Positions 36,279 through 46,329 of a stretch of 64,000 nt of DNA are shown in pieces (the stretch's first letter is position 1; every line of letters begins with the position of its first letter). The position numbers and the translations under genes are program-made. The notes under the pieces were generated by a model. That model ran no database searches and had not been told where the DNA came from. It saw only the letters and a program-made list of their open reading frames with translations. The DNA lies in the NCBI GenBank assembly GCA_010909165.1, contig VJWM01000116.1, positions 682,001 through 746,000 of the forward strand, written 5' to 3'. This DNA is from Anthoceros angustus (Eukaryota > Streptophyta > Anthocerotopsida > Anthocerotales > Anthocerotaceae).

Positions 36279-37943
36279 CTACTTTTTCTTCTTCCTTGGC
36301 ACTTCATCAAACCCTCTCAACCGTTGCAAACTGTTTGAACCTTCATTCGCAAGCAGCTCTTGTACTGGCATTTGTGACCAAGGTCTCTCTCTCTGTGTTG
36401 TAAGTATCCGAATTTGATGTAAGATTTGTTCCATGATAGCAGCAATATCAAAACACAGATCCTTGTGATGGAAAGCAACCTCACAAATCTCCCTACATCC
36501 TGCTTCAATTGTGTCCATCCTTCGCTGCCGAGTTTGCTGGAAACGTGTCTTTGCACTTGTTGCCACCAAACTGCTGTCAGGGATGACAAGTTTCGAGTTT
36601 TCCTGGTCCTGTAGCCAATAGGACATTGCTAAAGTAGACGTTGCTGCCCCATCAGGGCAATATGCAGCAAGAACGGGAGTACACTCCTTCACACACTCCT
36701 TCATAGGTGCAGTTCCATCTTTGCAGACGGCAAGTTTTTGCTGAACCTTAATAATATGCTTGCATATGAACCCTTTCAGGCCCATAGGGCATGTGCACGT
36801 TGCCCATGGTGAATCTGCATGATCTATAACATACCAAGTAGACTCAATGGAGGAAGACAAGCGTTGAGCCGGCAATCCTCCCACCGTAGGGCATGGTAGA
36901 ATTCGAGTTCGGTGGAATCTCCGAGCTTGTAGAACCGCATGCCCCATCGAAACTCTTGTTTCTTATTTGAACATAGCCTCCTTCTTTAGTGAAGTCTGGT
37001 ACCAGTAATGTCGCTACCACAAAAACCAGGTGGTATAGTAACCAATCCAATGGCGTAGTAGCTTTGGAAAAGATACACGTTCTTTCAAGAAGCGGTGAAA
37101 TGCTTCCACCGCCGAGGTAGTATTCTGACATGAGGGAATAGCCGAGCATTACGGATCCACATTTGCAGCAACAATCATTCACTTGTCGGGGTTCACGAAG
37201 GTACAGAGCAAAAACATGAAGTGCGTGAAAATGAACTAACCCATTATGGAATCCGAGCTTTGAAATACGAAACGGGTTGTTTGACCTCCCACTTGGCATA
37301 GAATGCAGATAACATAGACCTTGCAGTGCTCAAACAAATGGCTGCTGTGGTTGCACCTTGGACATACATAATTCCACCTAGTTCTGCCCCAATTGCTTTC
37401 CGGTCATCCATGTCACGTACCTTGCTTAGCAGTTGACGTCACCAAGCTTTACGAACATGCCACAAACACAATATGATCAGCATGTTATGTGACCAAACCT
37501 GTTGGATAGCTGTTATCTCAGCTTGGCAATCATCCACGATGAAGGAGCTCGAATCCATGCGGTCACGTTTGAATACCGCAGGACAACGAAGCCATGGAAC
37601 CATCGAGGCAATTGTTGCCTCCTTGAAATCACCAAGCAACAGTACTCCGTTAAAATGAGGGTCAAACACCATCACAGTAAACAAATTGTACTTGTACTTG
37701 TTCATGCCGAATGTGGCATCCATAGCTAAAACACTATTATTTCCATACTGTACCATAGCCTGCAACATGAATGGGGTCTGAATTCCCAAGCAGAATGGTT
37801 TGTCATCAGGTGCCAAGTAAAATACCAGAGATGCATTTTGCGCAAGCCATATGGAAACAGAGGTGCAATTATCAACATGAAGCTTGTATTCACCTATATC
37901 CAACTGAGTAGCAATGTTCAAAACATCTTGCCGTAACATGTAG
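36279..37943 (-). pseudogene. MULE transposase, C-terminal part (DDE and SWIM domains)
   Basis: From 37943 downward the frame LRQDVLNIATQLDIGEY leads into the transposase core. It includes SVLAMDATFGMNKYKY (first catalytic Asp), SSFIVDDCQAE (second Asp) and LCLWHVRKAW, the CxxH pattern typical of MuDR-type enzymes. After a spliced or broken middle (37435-36950, several stops in any single frame), the frame from 36947 carries CTCPMGLKGFICKHIIKV, a SWIM zinc finger (CxC...CxH), and ends in a basic RKKKK tail at 36279. Plant MULE transposases have this order. Broken by the nested insertion at 37943/37944, so not expressed as one protein. Confidence 0.85.
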
Positions 37944-40900
37944 TGTGGACTACGGACTTCCCTTGGGGGTTAAGAAATAAGTAGGGTTTTGTTTTTTTCC
38001 GTAGGAGCGGAGGATAAAATAAGGCGGAAAAGGGAGGAATAAGCACGGATATACCGGATCGACCGGAGTATACCCGGAGTGGGCAACGTACCCGGACCTA
38101 CTATGGCGCCGGACTACGTCGGGTAGCAGGATAAGTCGGACCCACCTGTGTCCAAGCAGATAAGTACGCCAGGAAAGTAACTTAGAAGTTGAGCCGTGAG
38201 GACTGACCAGGCGGCGCCACGTGGGCCACAGGTGGAGGTCGGCATGCACCGCCAGACGAGCCGCATAAGGGTGTATTCACGCCCGCGCCACGAAGGCCGT
38301 AGTACGCGCGCAAGGCCGCAGGCGGAGGCGTAAGGTCGAGAATAAGCCATGCACCGCGCTACGGATGTGGAAGAGGCGCCTTCCGCCCAGTTACTCCAAG
38401 GCGTGGCGAAGGGAAGGTCATGCCACCGAGACACCGCAGCCTCTTGCGCCCGCAACCCGCTCGGGGCGCTATCTCTTTGAGCGCCCAGCACCTTCGAGCG
38501 TTTCACCGCTGCTGGAGCAGCGAACGCGAGGAGGGCGATCGTGCCGCCGAACTCGGCCAGCCAGCGACAAGGGAGAGAAGGCGATGGCACCCAAAAAGCT
38601 CGGAAGTTTGGGAGCCATGGAACCTCGTGGGCGCAACATTGTGACCCGCGCTATCCGGACTTTGGGCCCGGGCCGGGAAGCGGAGAATTAGTGAGGAGTG
38701 GCACTGGATGTGTTCCATGGTCCGACGCTCGGCTCACCACCGTCCGGAGTTCGCCGGAAGATGTTGGCGGCGGTCAACAAGGAGGTGCGGTCCAAGAACC
38801 TCCGGGAGGACCCGAGGCGATGGACCTTGGAGGTCCTGAGGGCGGCCTACAACCGCCCAAAGGAGGAAGAAGGGGGTGTGGTGCCGGAGCCCCTCAAGGC
38901 GAAGGGAAGATAGGGCCGCCGCGCGGCGAGGCTCGACGCAGAGGACCACCAACGGGTTGATATCCGACCGAGTACGAGTAAGGCGGTAGCCGGATCATTG
39001 TCCATTGAACTCGCCACCAAGGTGGATCACCTTGGTGATAACTCGCTGGTATTCCCGCATGCGCTACATGGGGAAGAGGGCGGACGGGAAGGATTATCTT
39101 CGCCTGCTTAGCGTGAGGCCCGCAAGCCTGGACCGAGAAGCCTCCACTGGGCCGCCCCATACCCGATCCATGTATGGGGACATTTCGAGCTCCTCAAGGA
39201 GGGTGAAGCTCGGGAGGCGGTGAGCGGCGCCCGAAAGGACCGAGGCCCCGCCAAGTGGAGCGGCAAGGGCGCCCGAGGTGAGGCCGATCAAGGCCAAGCG
39301 GACCGGGAGGCGGAGGCGGGAGGTCCGGACTCCATCGTGCAGGCGGACCCCTCACCACCTGTGGAAGTATGGGAGAAATCCCCGCCTCCTCCTCGGTGCC
39401 CCAACCGAGCCAAGCAGAGGCCTGACCCAATAGCCGCCCACCACCACAACCACCAAGGAGCTCACGACCCGTGAGGGAACCAAGAGACGCAAGATGCCAC
39501 AACGCGACCTCGACGGTGCCAAGACTTACCCCCGCCTACCTGAGTGGCAAGAAGGAGGAAGAAGGGGAAGGACGCCTGTGAGTGAGGACACCGGCAGCAC
39601 ACTCGAGCCGGGTCCTGCCTCCCGAAGGGGCAAAAGGGCTTGCTCCGGACCCCTCACCTCCTCCGAGCCCTGTGAGAAAAAGGGGCGAGAAGGGCTCGCG
39701 GCCAAAAGGGCCAAGGAGGGTGAAGCCCCGAGTCAAGACTCAGACCTAAGGGTCTGATTAGGTCCGAGAACCCACCGACTTACTCGGGCTGCGGTATGGA
39801 GGTCCCGGCGATCAGGAAATGCCGGCTCCCACTACGACTTTGTGGGAGCCTCACAGGGCGGCCGTGGAAGAAACACGGCGGTCCCTGCCACCGCCATGGA
39901 CAGATGCTTTGGGGTCTCGGGGATGGCCGAGAAGACCCGGAGGTAGAAGCCACCCGAGGCGCATGGTACTCCTCCGGGAGGCGAGGAGGAGGAGGAGGAG
40001 GAAGGCCAAGCTCGGCCAATTGAGGAAGGAAGCGGGAGGCGGCGGAGATGGAAGACCGCAAGGACCGACTAAATTCCTTCACCGGAGGAGCAAGTGCTAA
40101 GGAGGCCCCTGGGGCCGAGGACCTCCGCAGTGAGAGGGTAGCAGCAGAGGCTAAGAGGCCGGGCAAGTGAGCGGGCGGACCGCGAGGCGCCCGACCAGAC
40201 CAGAGCCGTCGAGAGCCTGTGTGAAGGTGGCCAAGGAGGCGGAAGCCAAGGCCGACCGCGATCACTATCGGCGTGATCGGGCCGGTGGAGGAGGCGGCCG
40301 GGTAGCCACGGCCAATCAAGGCCGAGCAGCAGAAGAGAGCACGACGAGCCGTGCAGAAACACTGAGGCCAGACCCGGAAATCGGGGACCCTGTGGCGCTG
40401 CAGGAGGTAGAAGCCACCGGGAGGCGGAGGCGGAGGCGACAAGAAGGACACCTTGGAGTTACAACCCAAGACGCTGAGCAGCAAGGGTTCTCAACGAGAG
40501 AATCCAAGACTTCGAGGAGATAGAGCGCCCACCGCCTCAAGATGGAGCAGGAGGCGCGGAGCAAGCGCCCAGCCTGTGAAGTTCGCGACAAGGAGATGGA
40601 GGATCTCGGACTCGGCTCCGTGAGGTGGAGCGTGTGGAGATGGAAGACCGCAAGGAGACCTTGGGCTGACTTCAAACTACCATTGAGAGGAATGGTAGTC
40701 TCAGGATGGTCGCGAACGCGAACGGAAATAGAGCGGCCCACCCTGCTGGGACGGAGGCAGACGGGCGATGGAACAGGAGGTGACGCCGCCGATGGAGAAG
40801 GGCTCGGGCCCGCAGCCGCGGAGGTTGCCCGTCTGAGAGGAGATGGCGAATGGTAATGGATGAGAAAGGAAACCGGAAGGCATAAGAAGCCGGTCCAGCT

Positions 40901-42487
40901 TGAGGAAGGCGAAGGGGAACGCGCTATGGCCGGTAAGCCGCGCCGGAGCAAGCGGAGTTGGAGTGGAGCAACAACGGCTGGAGGTGACCGAGGCTGCCTG
41001 CGAAGCCCCTCCCGCCTATCAAACTGGCGGGGAGGTGGTCCAAGGCAAGACGCTCACCCCGAGCACCTATGGCGGGGAGTACGGTGCCCGCACACGTGGA
41101 AGAGCAATTCAACAAGTGGATTCGGACTTTGCCTATTACCACCGAGCTCCCCGGGCGAGAGGCCTCTCACCACGGAGACCGGAAGGCCGGGAGGGAAGAA
41201 GGGCATGGGGACAAAGACGGGACTCTAGTGGCCCCTGCTTGGAGACGACGGCACGGGGAGAAGAGCCTCAAGAGGAGCGAGACGCAACGGACCCTGTGGT
41301 AAGTTCACCAACCCGCCTGGAGAAGGGAGGTGACGGCCCGAAAGGCGCAAGGAGGAGCCAACCCACCCAAGACAAGGGTCGGGGTAGGGATGAGGACCCA
41401 GCAAGACGAGGTCCATGACAAGGGGTCCGGAGCTTGGGGACCGGACTGAATAAGTTCGGACCACGAGGTCCGAACCTAGACGAGGCCGACCCACACCGAC
41501 TCGGGAAATAAGACTGACTCGGAGTTCACTGAGTCGAGACCGACCTCGAGGTCCGACTCCCAAGAAAGGAGGAGCCCCTCGACTTACGCTTAGGGGAGTG
41601 ATCGTGGCCCCACCGAGGGGACCCACGGGAGGCTGTGGGAGGATGACGTGGTAACGGCGGCCGACCGCCGAGCCCAACCCGGCTGTGATTCCGGAGAGAG
41701 GAGGTCGCCTCGCGGATCATCCGATTGCGCGCCGCAATCGCCGACGGAGATTGGACCACCAATCCCAAGGCGGAACCGGGACCTTCCCACCCCACCGCCG
41801 AAGGAGATAGGGGAGGAATAGGATGGTAGGCGGCCGATTAGGTATACCGAAATGGCCATCACCGTAATAGGTGTAATAAAGGCGCCGACTTGGGCGTAGT
41901 ATAAGAGGGTGCTCAATAAATCATCTTTCTCTTGGTGTTGATGCTGCCTGCGCACCTTTGTGTGTCTTCTTGCTAACGTGAGTCCCGAGTCACCGAAAGG
42001 TGCACGATACCCCGGAGAGATTGACTGTGGTCCCGTGACGGACCTAACGTGTTGTGGTGTGTGTGGGAGGACTGGGACCGTGCTCGCTGAGCCGCGCCCC
42101 CGAACGGACCGAACGCGGTGGAGCCGGAGGACTCGGGAGGCGTCTGAGCCGGACGGAGGAGGACTCGGGAGGCGAGGAGGTCGGTGTAACCAGCGTCTTT
42201 CCTAAGACCGATAAGTGTAGTGTGAGTGGAGAGAGGAACGACGAGGTGTGAGTGACGAACGTGAACGATACGGACGCGAACGGGTCCTTAAACGCTTGGC
42301 CACACCGTGTGAACGCGAGTAGTTAGACGTGAATCGATGAATGTGTGCGTTGGGCGAGCGGACGCAAGTAAGGCGAATCGCTCGAACGCCGCAAACGGAG
42401 CCTGTCATTCCCTTGGGAACGGACTCCTTCCTACAACAACACGGGATTGTGCGCGCCCGGCTGGCCGTCAGCGAAAGTCGCGCCACA
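37944..42487 (+). mobile_element. 4.54-kb TG...CA insertion, solo-LTR-like, inside the MULE transposase
   Basis: Begins TGTGGACTACGG, ends CGCGCCACA, and is flanked by 5-bp direct repeats TGTAG (37939-37943 and 42488-42492), the signature of LTR-retroelement integration. Near the 3' end, GTATAAGAG (41898) and AATAAA (41915) sit just before a likely R/U5 region. I cannot find a second copy of the ends, so no 5'/3' LTR pair is visible: it is either one very long solo LTR or a non-autonomous element. The interior (38700-41150) has GC-rich, frame-shifted coding remnants on the plus strand, such as KMLAAVNKEVRSKNLREDPR, EMEDLGTRLREVE and PAHVEEQFNKWIRTLPIT. These read as a coiled-coil, gag-like protein. 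No RT, integrase or protease motif seen. Confidence 0.75.
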
Positions 42488-42743
42488 TGTAGTCATCTCT
42501 AACGTGTTCGTATGGCTCTACTGAATTATTTACCTTCATGAACACAACATCCTTGTGTCGACGCATAATTTCATTGACGAACACCTTGCAGTACAAGCAG
42601 TGGCGGACCCACTCCTTCTTCTCATGAGAAAGCCAGGCTGCTCGAACATCTCGCGGAACCATTACAAATAGCAGCCCCCAAATTAGTATGATTGTCTTCA
42701 TACAAGCCAATCTCGGCAAACCATGGGCCACAATAATCGCTTT
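40513..42743 (+). repeat. 2.2-kb tandem duplication, unit 1
   Basis: Spans the 3' part of the TG...CA insertion, its right TGTAG site and about 255 bp of MULE transposase. Followed directly by unit 2. The MULE coding part in this unit is open. Confidence 0.85.
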
Positions 42744-44940
42744 ACGAGATAGGCGCCTCCCTGCACGAAGATGGGCGGGGAGGCGGCGGAGCAGCACCGG
42801 ACCAGCCGAGGCCCGAAGCTCGCGACAAGGAGATGGAGGATCTCGGGACTCGGCTCCGTGAGGTGGAGCAGCGGGGAGATGGAAGACCCAGGAGACGGAG
42901 GCTGCGGCTTCAAACTACCATTGAGAGGAATGGTGATGCGGGGCGGCGTGTGGCAGAGCAGGAAATAAGCGGCTCCGGCTACATTGGCGGAGAGTCGATG
43001 CTGGCGATGGAGCAGGGGCGGGGCGTCGCCGAGATGGAGAAGAACTGGCGAAGCCCATGAGCGTTGCCCAATGCAGAGAGGAGATGGCGGAGTTAACGGC
43101 CGGAATGGAAGAGGCGGAAGCGAGACAAAACTGCTGGTCCGATTGAGGAAGGCGGAAGGAGCATGCGTTATGGTGGTAGTGGCGGGGCAGGCAGCGGGAG
43201 TTGGGCGGTGGAGCAACGGCGGTTGCGGGGAGGTGGCCAGGCGGCCTCGGCGTGAGCGGCTCCGGCTATCAAACTGGCGGGGAGGTGGTCCAACAAGCGG
43301 CAACACGCTCGAGCACCTATGGCGAAGGGGTATCGGTGCTCCGGGCACCGTGGAAGAGCAATTCAACAAGTGGATTCGGACTTTGCCTATTACCATCTGA
43401 GCTCACAGGCGGTAGAAGCCTCTCGCCCAGCAAATAAACGGACCTGGAAGGCTCGGAGGGGAAGAAGGGCATGGGGGCGGCCAGGGACTCTAGTGGCCTG
43501 TTTGGAGAGGCAGAGGGAGAAGAGCCTCAAGAGGCGAGACTAGCGGACCCCGAGTAAGTTCACACTTTGCTCGGGAGAAGGAGTGGCGGCCAGAAAGGGG
43601 CGCGGGGAGCCAACCCGACCCAAGACAAGGGTCGGGGTAGGGATGAGGACCTAGCGATGCAGGTCCACAGATAAAGGGGTCGGAGCTTGGGGACGGACCC
43701 GGAATAAGTTCGGACCACGAGGTCCGAACCCAGGCAGGCGGACCCAGTGGCCGGACTCGAGAAATAAGCGGACTCACAGGTTCGGACTCGGTCGAGGCCG
43801 GACCTCGAGGTCCGGACTTGGCGATGAGAGAGCCCCTTCGCTAGGGAAGCGGTGGCGGTGGCCCCAGGAGGACCACAGGAGGCGAGGAGGATGGCGTTGT
43901 AGCGGTCGTCGACCGCCAGCCGTGCGGAGTTCGGGAGGAGGGTCCGCCTCGCGGATCATCCGATTGGGTGCGCCATAGCTGTCGGGGCGGAGATTGGACC
44001 ACCAATCCCAAGGCGGAACCGGACCTTCCAGCCCACCCAGCGAAGGAGATAGGGGAGGAATAGGATGGTAGGCGGCCGATTAGGGTATCTTGGGCGGCCA
44101 TCGGCTCGAGAATAGGGGTGTAATAAAGGCCGACTTGGGCGTAGTATAAGAGGGTGCTCAATAAATCATCTTTCTCTTGGTGTTGATCGCGTTCTTGCAG
44201 ACCTTTGTGTGTCTTCTTGCTAACGTGAGTCTGAGTCAGCGGCGAGCGCAGCCCTCGGAGATTGATCAGGTCGGTGACGGACCTAACGTGTTGTGGTGTG
44301 TGCGGTGGCGTGGGACCGTGCTGCGTCGAGCGGCCCCAGCCGGGGCCGGACGTGTGATGGAGGGACTCGGAGGCGTCTGAGCCGGACGGAGGCGGCGAGC
44401 AGCGGAGGTCGGGGCGCGTAACCAGCTAGGCGATAAGGTGTGTGAGTGGAGAGAGGAGCGGGTGGAGGTGTGAGTGTGGCGAGCGTGAGCGATCTGGACT
44501 TGACAGGTCTTAAGCGTTTGGCCATCGGGCTGTCGGTGACGTTGCAGTAGATGAGCGGTAGTATGAATGTGCGTTGGGGGTGAGCGTAAGTAAGGCGAGA
44601 ATCGCTGAAGCAGCGCAAGCAGACTGTCATTCCCCAGGAGCGGACTCCTTCCTACAACAACACGGGATTGTCTTTCGGTGGCCGTCGTAGTCGCGCCACA
44701 TGTAGTCATCTCTAACGTGTTCGTATGGCTCTCTTGAATTATTTACCTTCATGAACACAACATCCTTGTCGGCATAATTTCATTGACGAACACCTTGCGG
44801 TACAAGCGTGGCGGACCACTCCTTCTTCTCATGAGAAAGCTGCCGGTGCTTTCGAACATCATGAACCATTACAAATAGCACCCCAAATTAGTATGATTGT
44901 CTTCATACAAGCCAATCTCGACAAACCATGGGCCACAATA
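42744..44940 (+). repeat. 2.2-kb tandem duplication, unit 2 (indel-rich)
   Basis: Same content and order as unit 1, with its own CCACA end at 44700 and TGTAG at 44701-44705. Numerous short deletions and substitutions relative to unit 1 are spread over its length, including through the transposase frame. The join between units lies near 42744-42790 where GAGATAG and an AAGATGG..GGAGGCG word are shared. Confidence 0.85.
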
Positions 44941-45563
44941 GCACTTTACACGAAAGTTAGCTTGACATCCATGCTTCACTCTCTCCTCCCAATTTTGCAC
45001 TTCTTGTTTGAACACTTAAGAGGCCTTGAGGACTAGATTGCCGAAAATCCTCGGGCCCATATGAACCCGATGCGCGCGTTGAGCGTGCAGTCAGTTCCTC
45101 ACATGACAGTATAAGTAAGGCTACCCTAAATCCCACAAGTCACTGTCCTGTTCAGTGAGTGCCACATGTAAGATAAGGTGAAGTGAAGACTACCAGTTAA
45201 AGTCAACGGAGAAAAATCAGGATGGTACCTCGTGTAGGAAAGGGCTGTGTGGACAGACTGTGTTATAGGTTTCAAGAGGTTGTTGGGTCCCTTTGAATCC
45301 TTCTTATAGAAATTTGTTGGATGCTCTTTGTTTGCGCTCATACCAGCTACAAAGTCCACCACTCTGTCCATCAAGATGTGAGCAACACGAATCATCCGCT
45401 GATGCCCATGTGCCCATTTCGAATGGCTCTGAGAGGAGCACACCCACTCCAAATATGCAGCTGAGAAGTGTCCAGGTTTAGGCAATTGCACCACGAATGG
45501 TGTATCCCGAGGCCGCTCCTCAAAATTTTTGCACTCGGTACGATCCATGTACACTAAGCTCAA
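44701..45563 (-). pseudogene. MULE transposase, N-terminal part
   Basis: Starts near 45563 (MSLVYMDRTECKNFEERPRD). A later exon-like stretch at 44985-44701 reads NWEERVKHGCQANFRVK and KDVVFMKVNNS, with the end RDDYM falling on the insertion site. In this copy small indels break the frame. The duplicate at 42797-42488 keeps it open, including SHEKKEWVRHCLYCKVFVNE. Joining RDDYM to LRQDV at 37943 restores one continuous frame without the insertion. Confidence 0.75.
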
Positions 45564-45714
45564 TCAAAGCTGCCCTTGACAAGTAAGATCATCGGCCTAA
45601 TCTGAACCCCTTTGGTCGGTATGGCGAAACTTTGAACATAGCAGACGTGAATTTGGGCAATTGCTTGAATGAACATTAGGGTTAATGGTGGTTGCCACGA
45701 AGCTAGGTATTGTA

Positions 45715-45945
45715 AGCGTAATTGGTGCATGGTTTACTATCGCATGATGCCCGCACCGCCACACCGCGCGGAATAGCCTGTTGGTGTACACAACGGGTTC
45801 AGCTCACGGACGGAGGATGGGAACTGGTAAGGCCGTGTCGTTGGGCGAAACGGAATGGCTTTTGGTACCAGCCGTAAGGCCTGGCACAACCATACCGCAC
45901 GGGCTGTGGCAGGCATTAACTTCCATCGGGTATCAATGTGTAGGC
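45715..45945 (-). repeat. Right terminal inverted repeat of the MULE
   Basis: Inverted partner of the left repeat. Its outermost bases read TCGGGTATCAATGTGTAGGC on the plus strand. It lacks about 80 bp present in the left copy. Confidence 0.88.
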
Positions 45946-45954
45946 CAATTTCCT
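45946..45954 (+). repeat. 9-bp target-site duplication, right (CAATTTCCT)
   Basis: Identical to 35238-35246. Confidence 0.92.
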
Positions 45955-46329
45955 TATGTGAGTTCTAACACACACAACCAGCTATATTATAATAATAAAG
46001 ATAATCATCCGACCCATTCTTGTTATTGGGGATAAGCCGCAATTTCCATCCTTGCTTCAGAAATATGTTTCCCAACGCTTTGAGTCTGAAGAATTTCCAC
46101 CGCTTCGAAAGTGGTAACAAAGTAAAAATCTCGAAGTGGTAAATTCGCTGGCTCGCGATTTCTTTGCCTTTATCCAGTGGATGAAATGGGGTTAACTGTT
46201 TTAACTTGGGAGAGAGTAAGCTATGTAGGTCGAAACCCTGGGAACGCTTGAGGTCGCCGCATCGACAGGAAGGAGAAAGGACTTCGTGGTGGTGGCTGAG
46301 GACAAGGGAGCTGCCATCGGTGGGGCGGC
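45955..46329. other. Spacer and leader upstream of eIF3l
   Basis: Region between the MULE target duplication and the eIF3l start; contains the promoter/5' UTR of eIF3l. No other feature seen. Confidence 0.5.

Larger units (their letters stand above)
35247..45945 (-). mobile_element. Mutator-like transposable element (MULE), disrupted by a nested insertion
   Basis: The ends are long imperfect terminal inverted repeats starting GCCTACACATYGATACCCG, flanked by the 9-bp duplication CAATTTCCT. A transposase gene lies on the minus strand in at least two parts (45563-44701 and 37943-36279) with DDE-type and SWIM zinc-finger features. The total of 10.7 kb includes a 4.54-kb insertion (37944-42487) and a 2.2-kb tandem duplication, so the original element was near 4 kb. 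The internal left end carries four units of a 157-bp repeat. Confidence 0.93.

Noticed and set aside
38114-40951. Long minus-strand open frames in the GC-rich insertion
   Set aside because: The plus strand carries the more protein-like segments (KMLAAVNKEVRSKNL, EMEDLGTRLREVE) that recur in both duplicate units; minus frames are shadows.
37944-42487. Calling the insertion a complete LTR retrotransposon
   Set aside because: No paired LTRs and no RT, integrase or protease motifs found; only terminal and target-site signatures support the LTR link.
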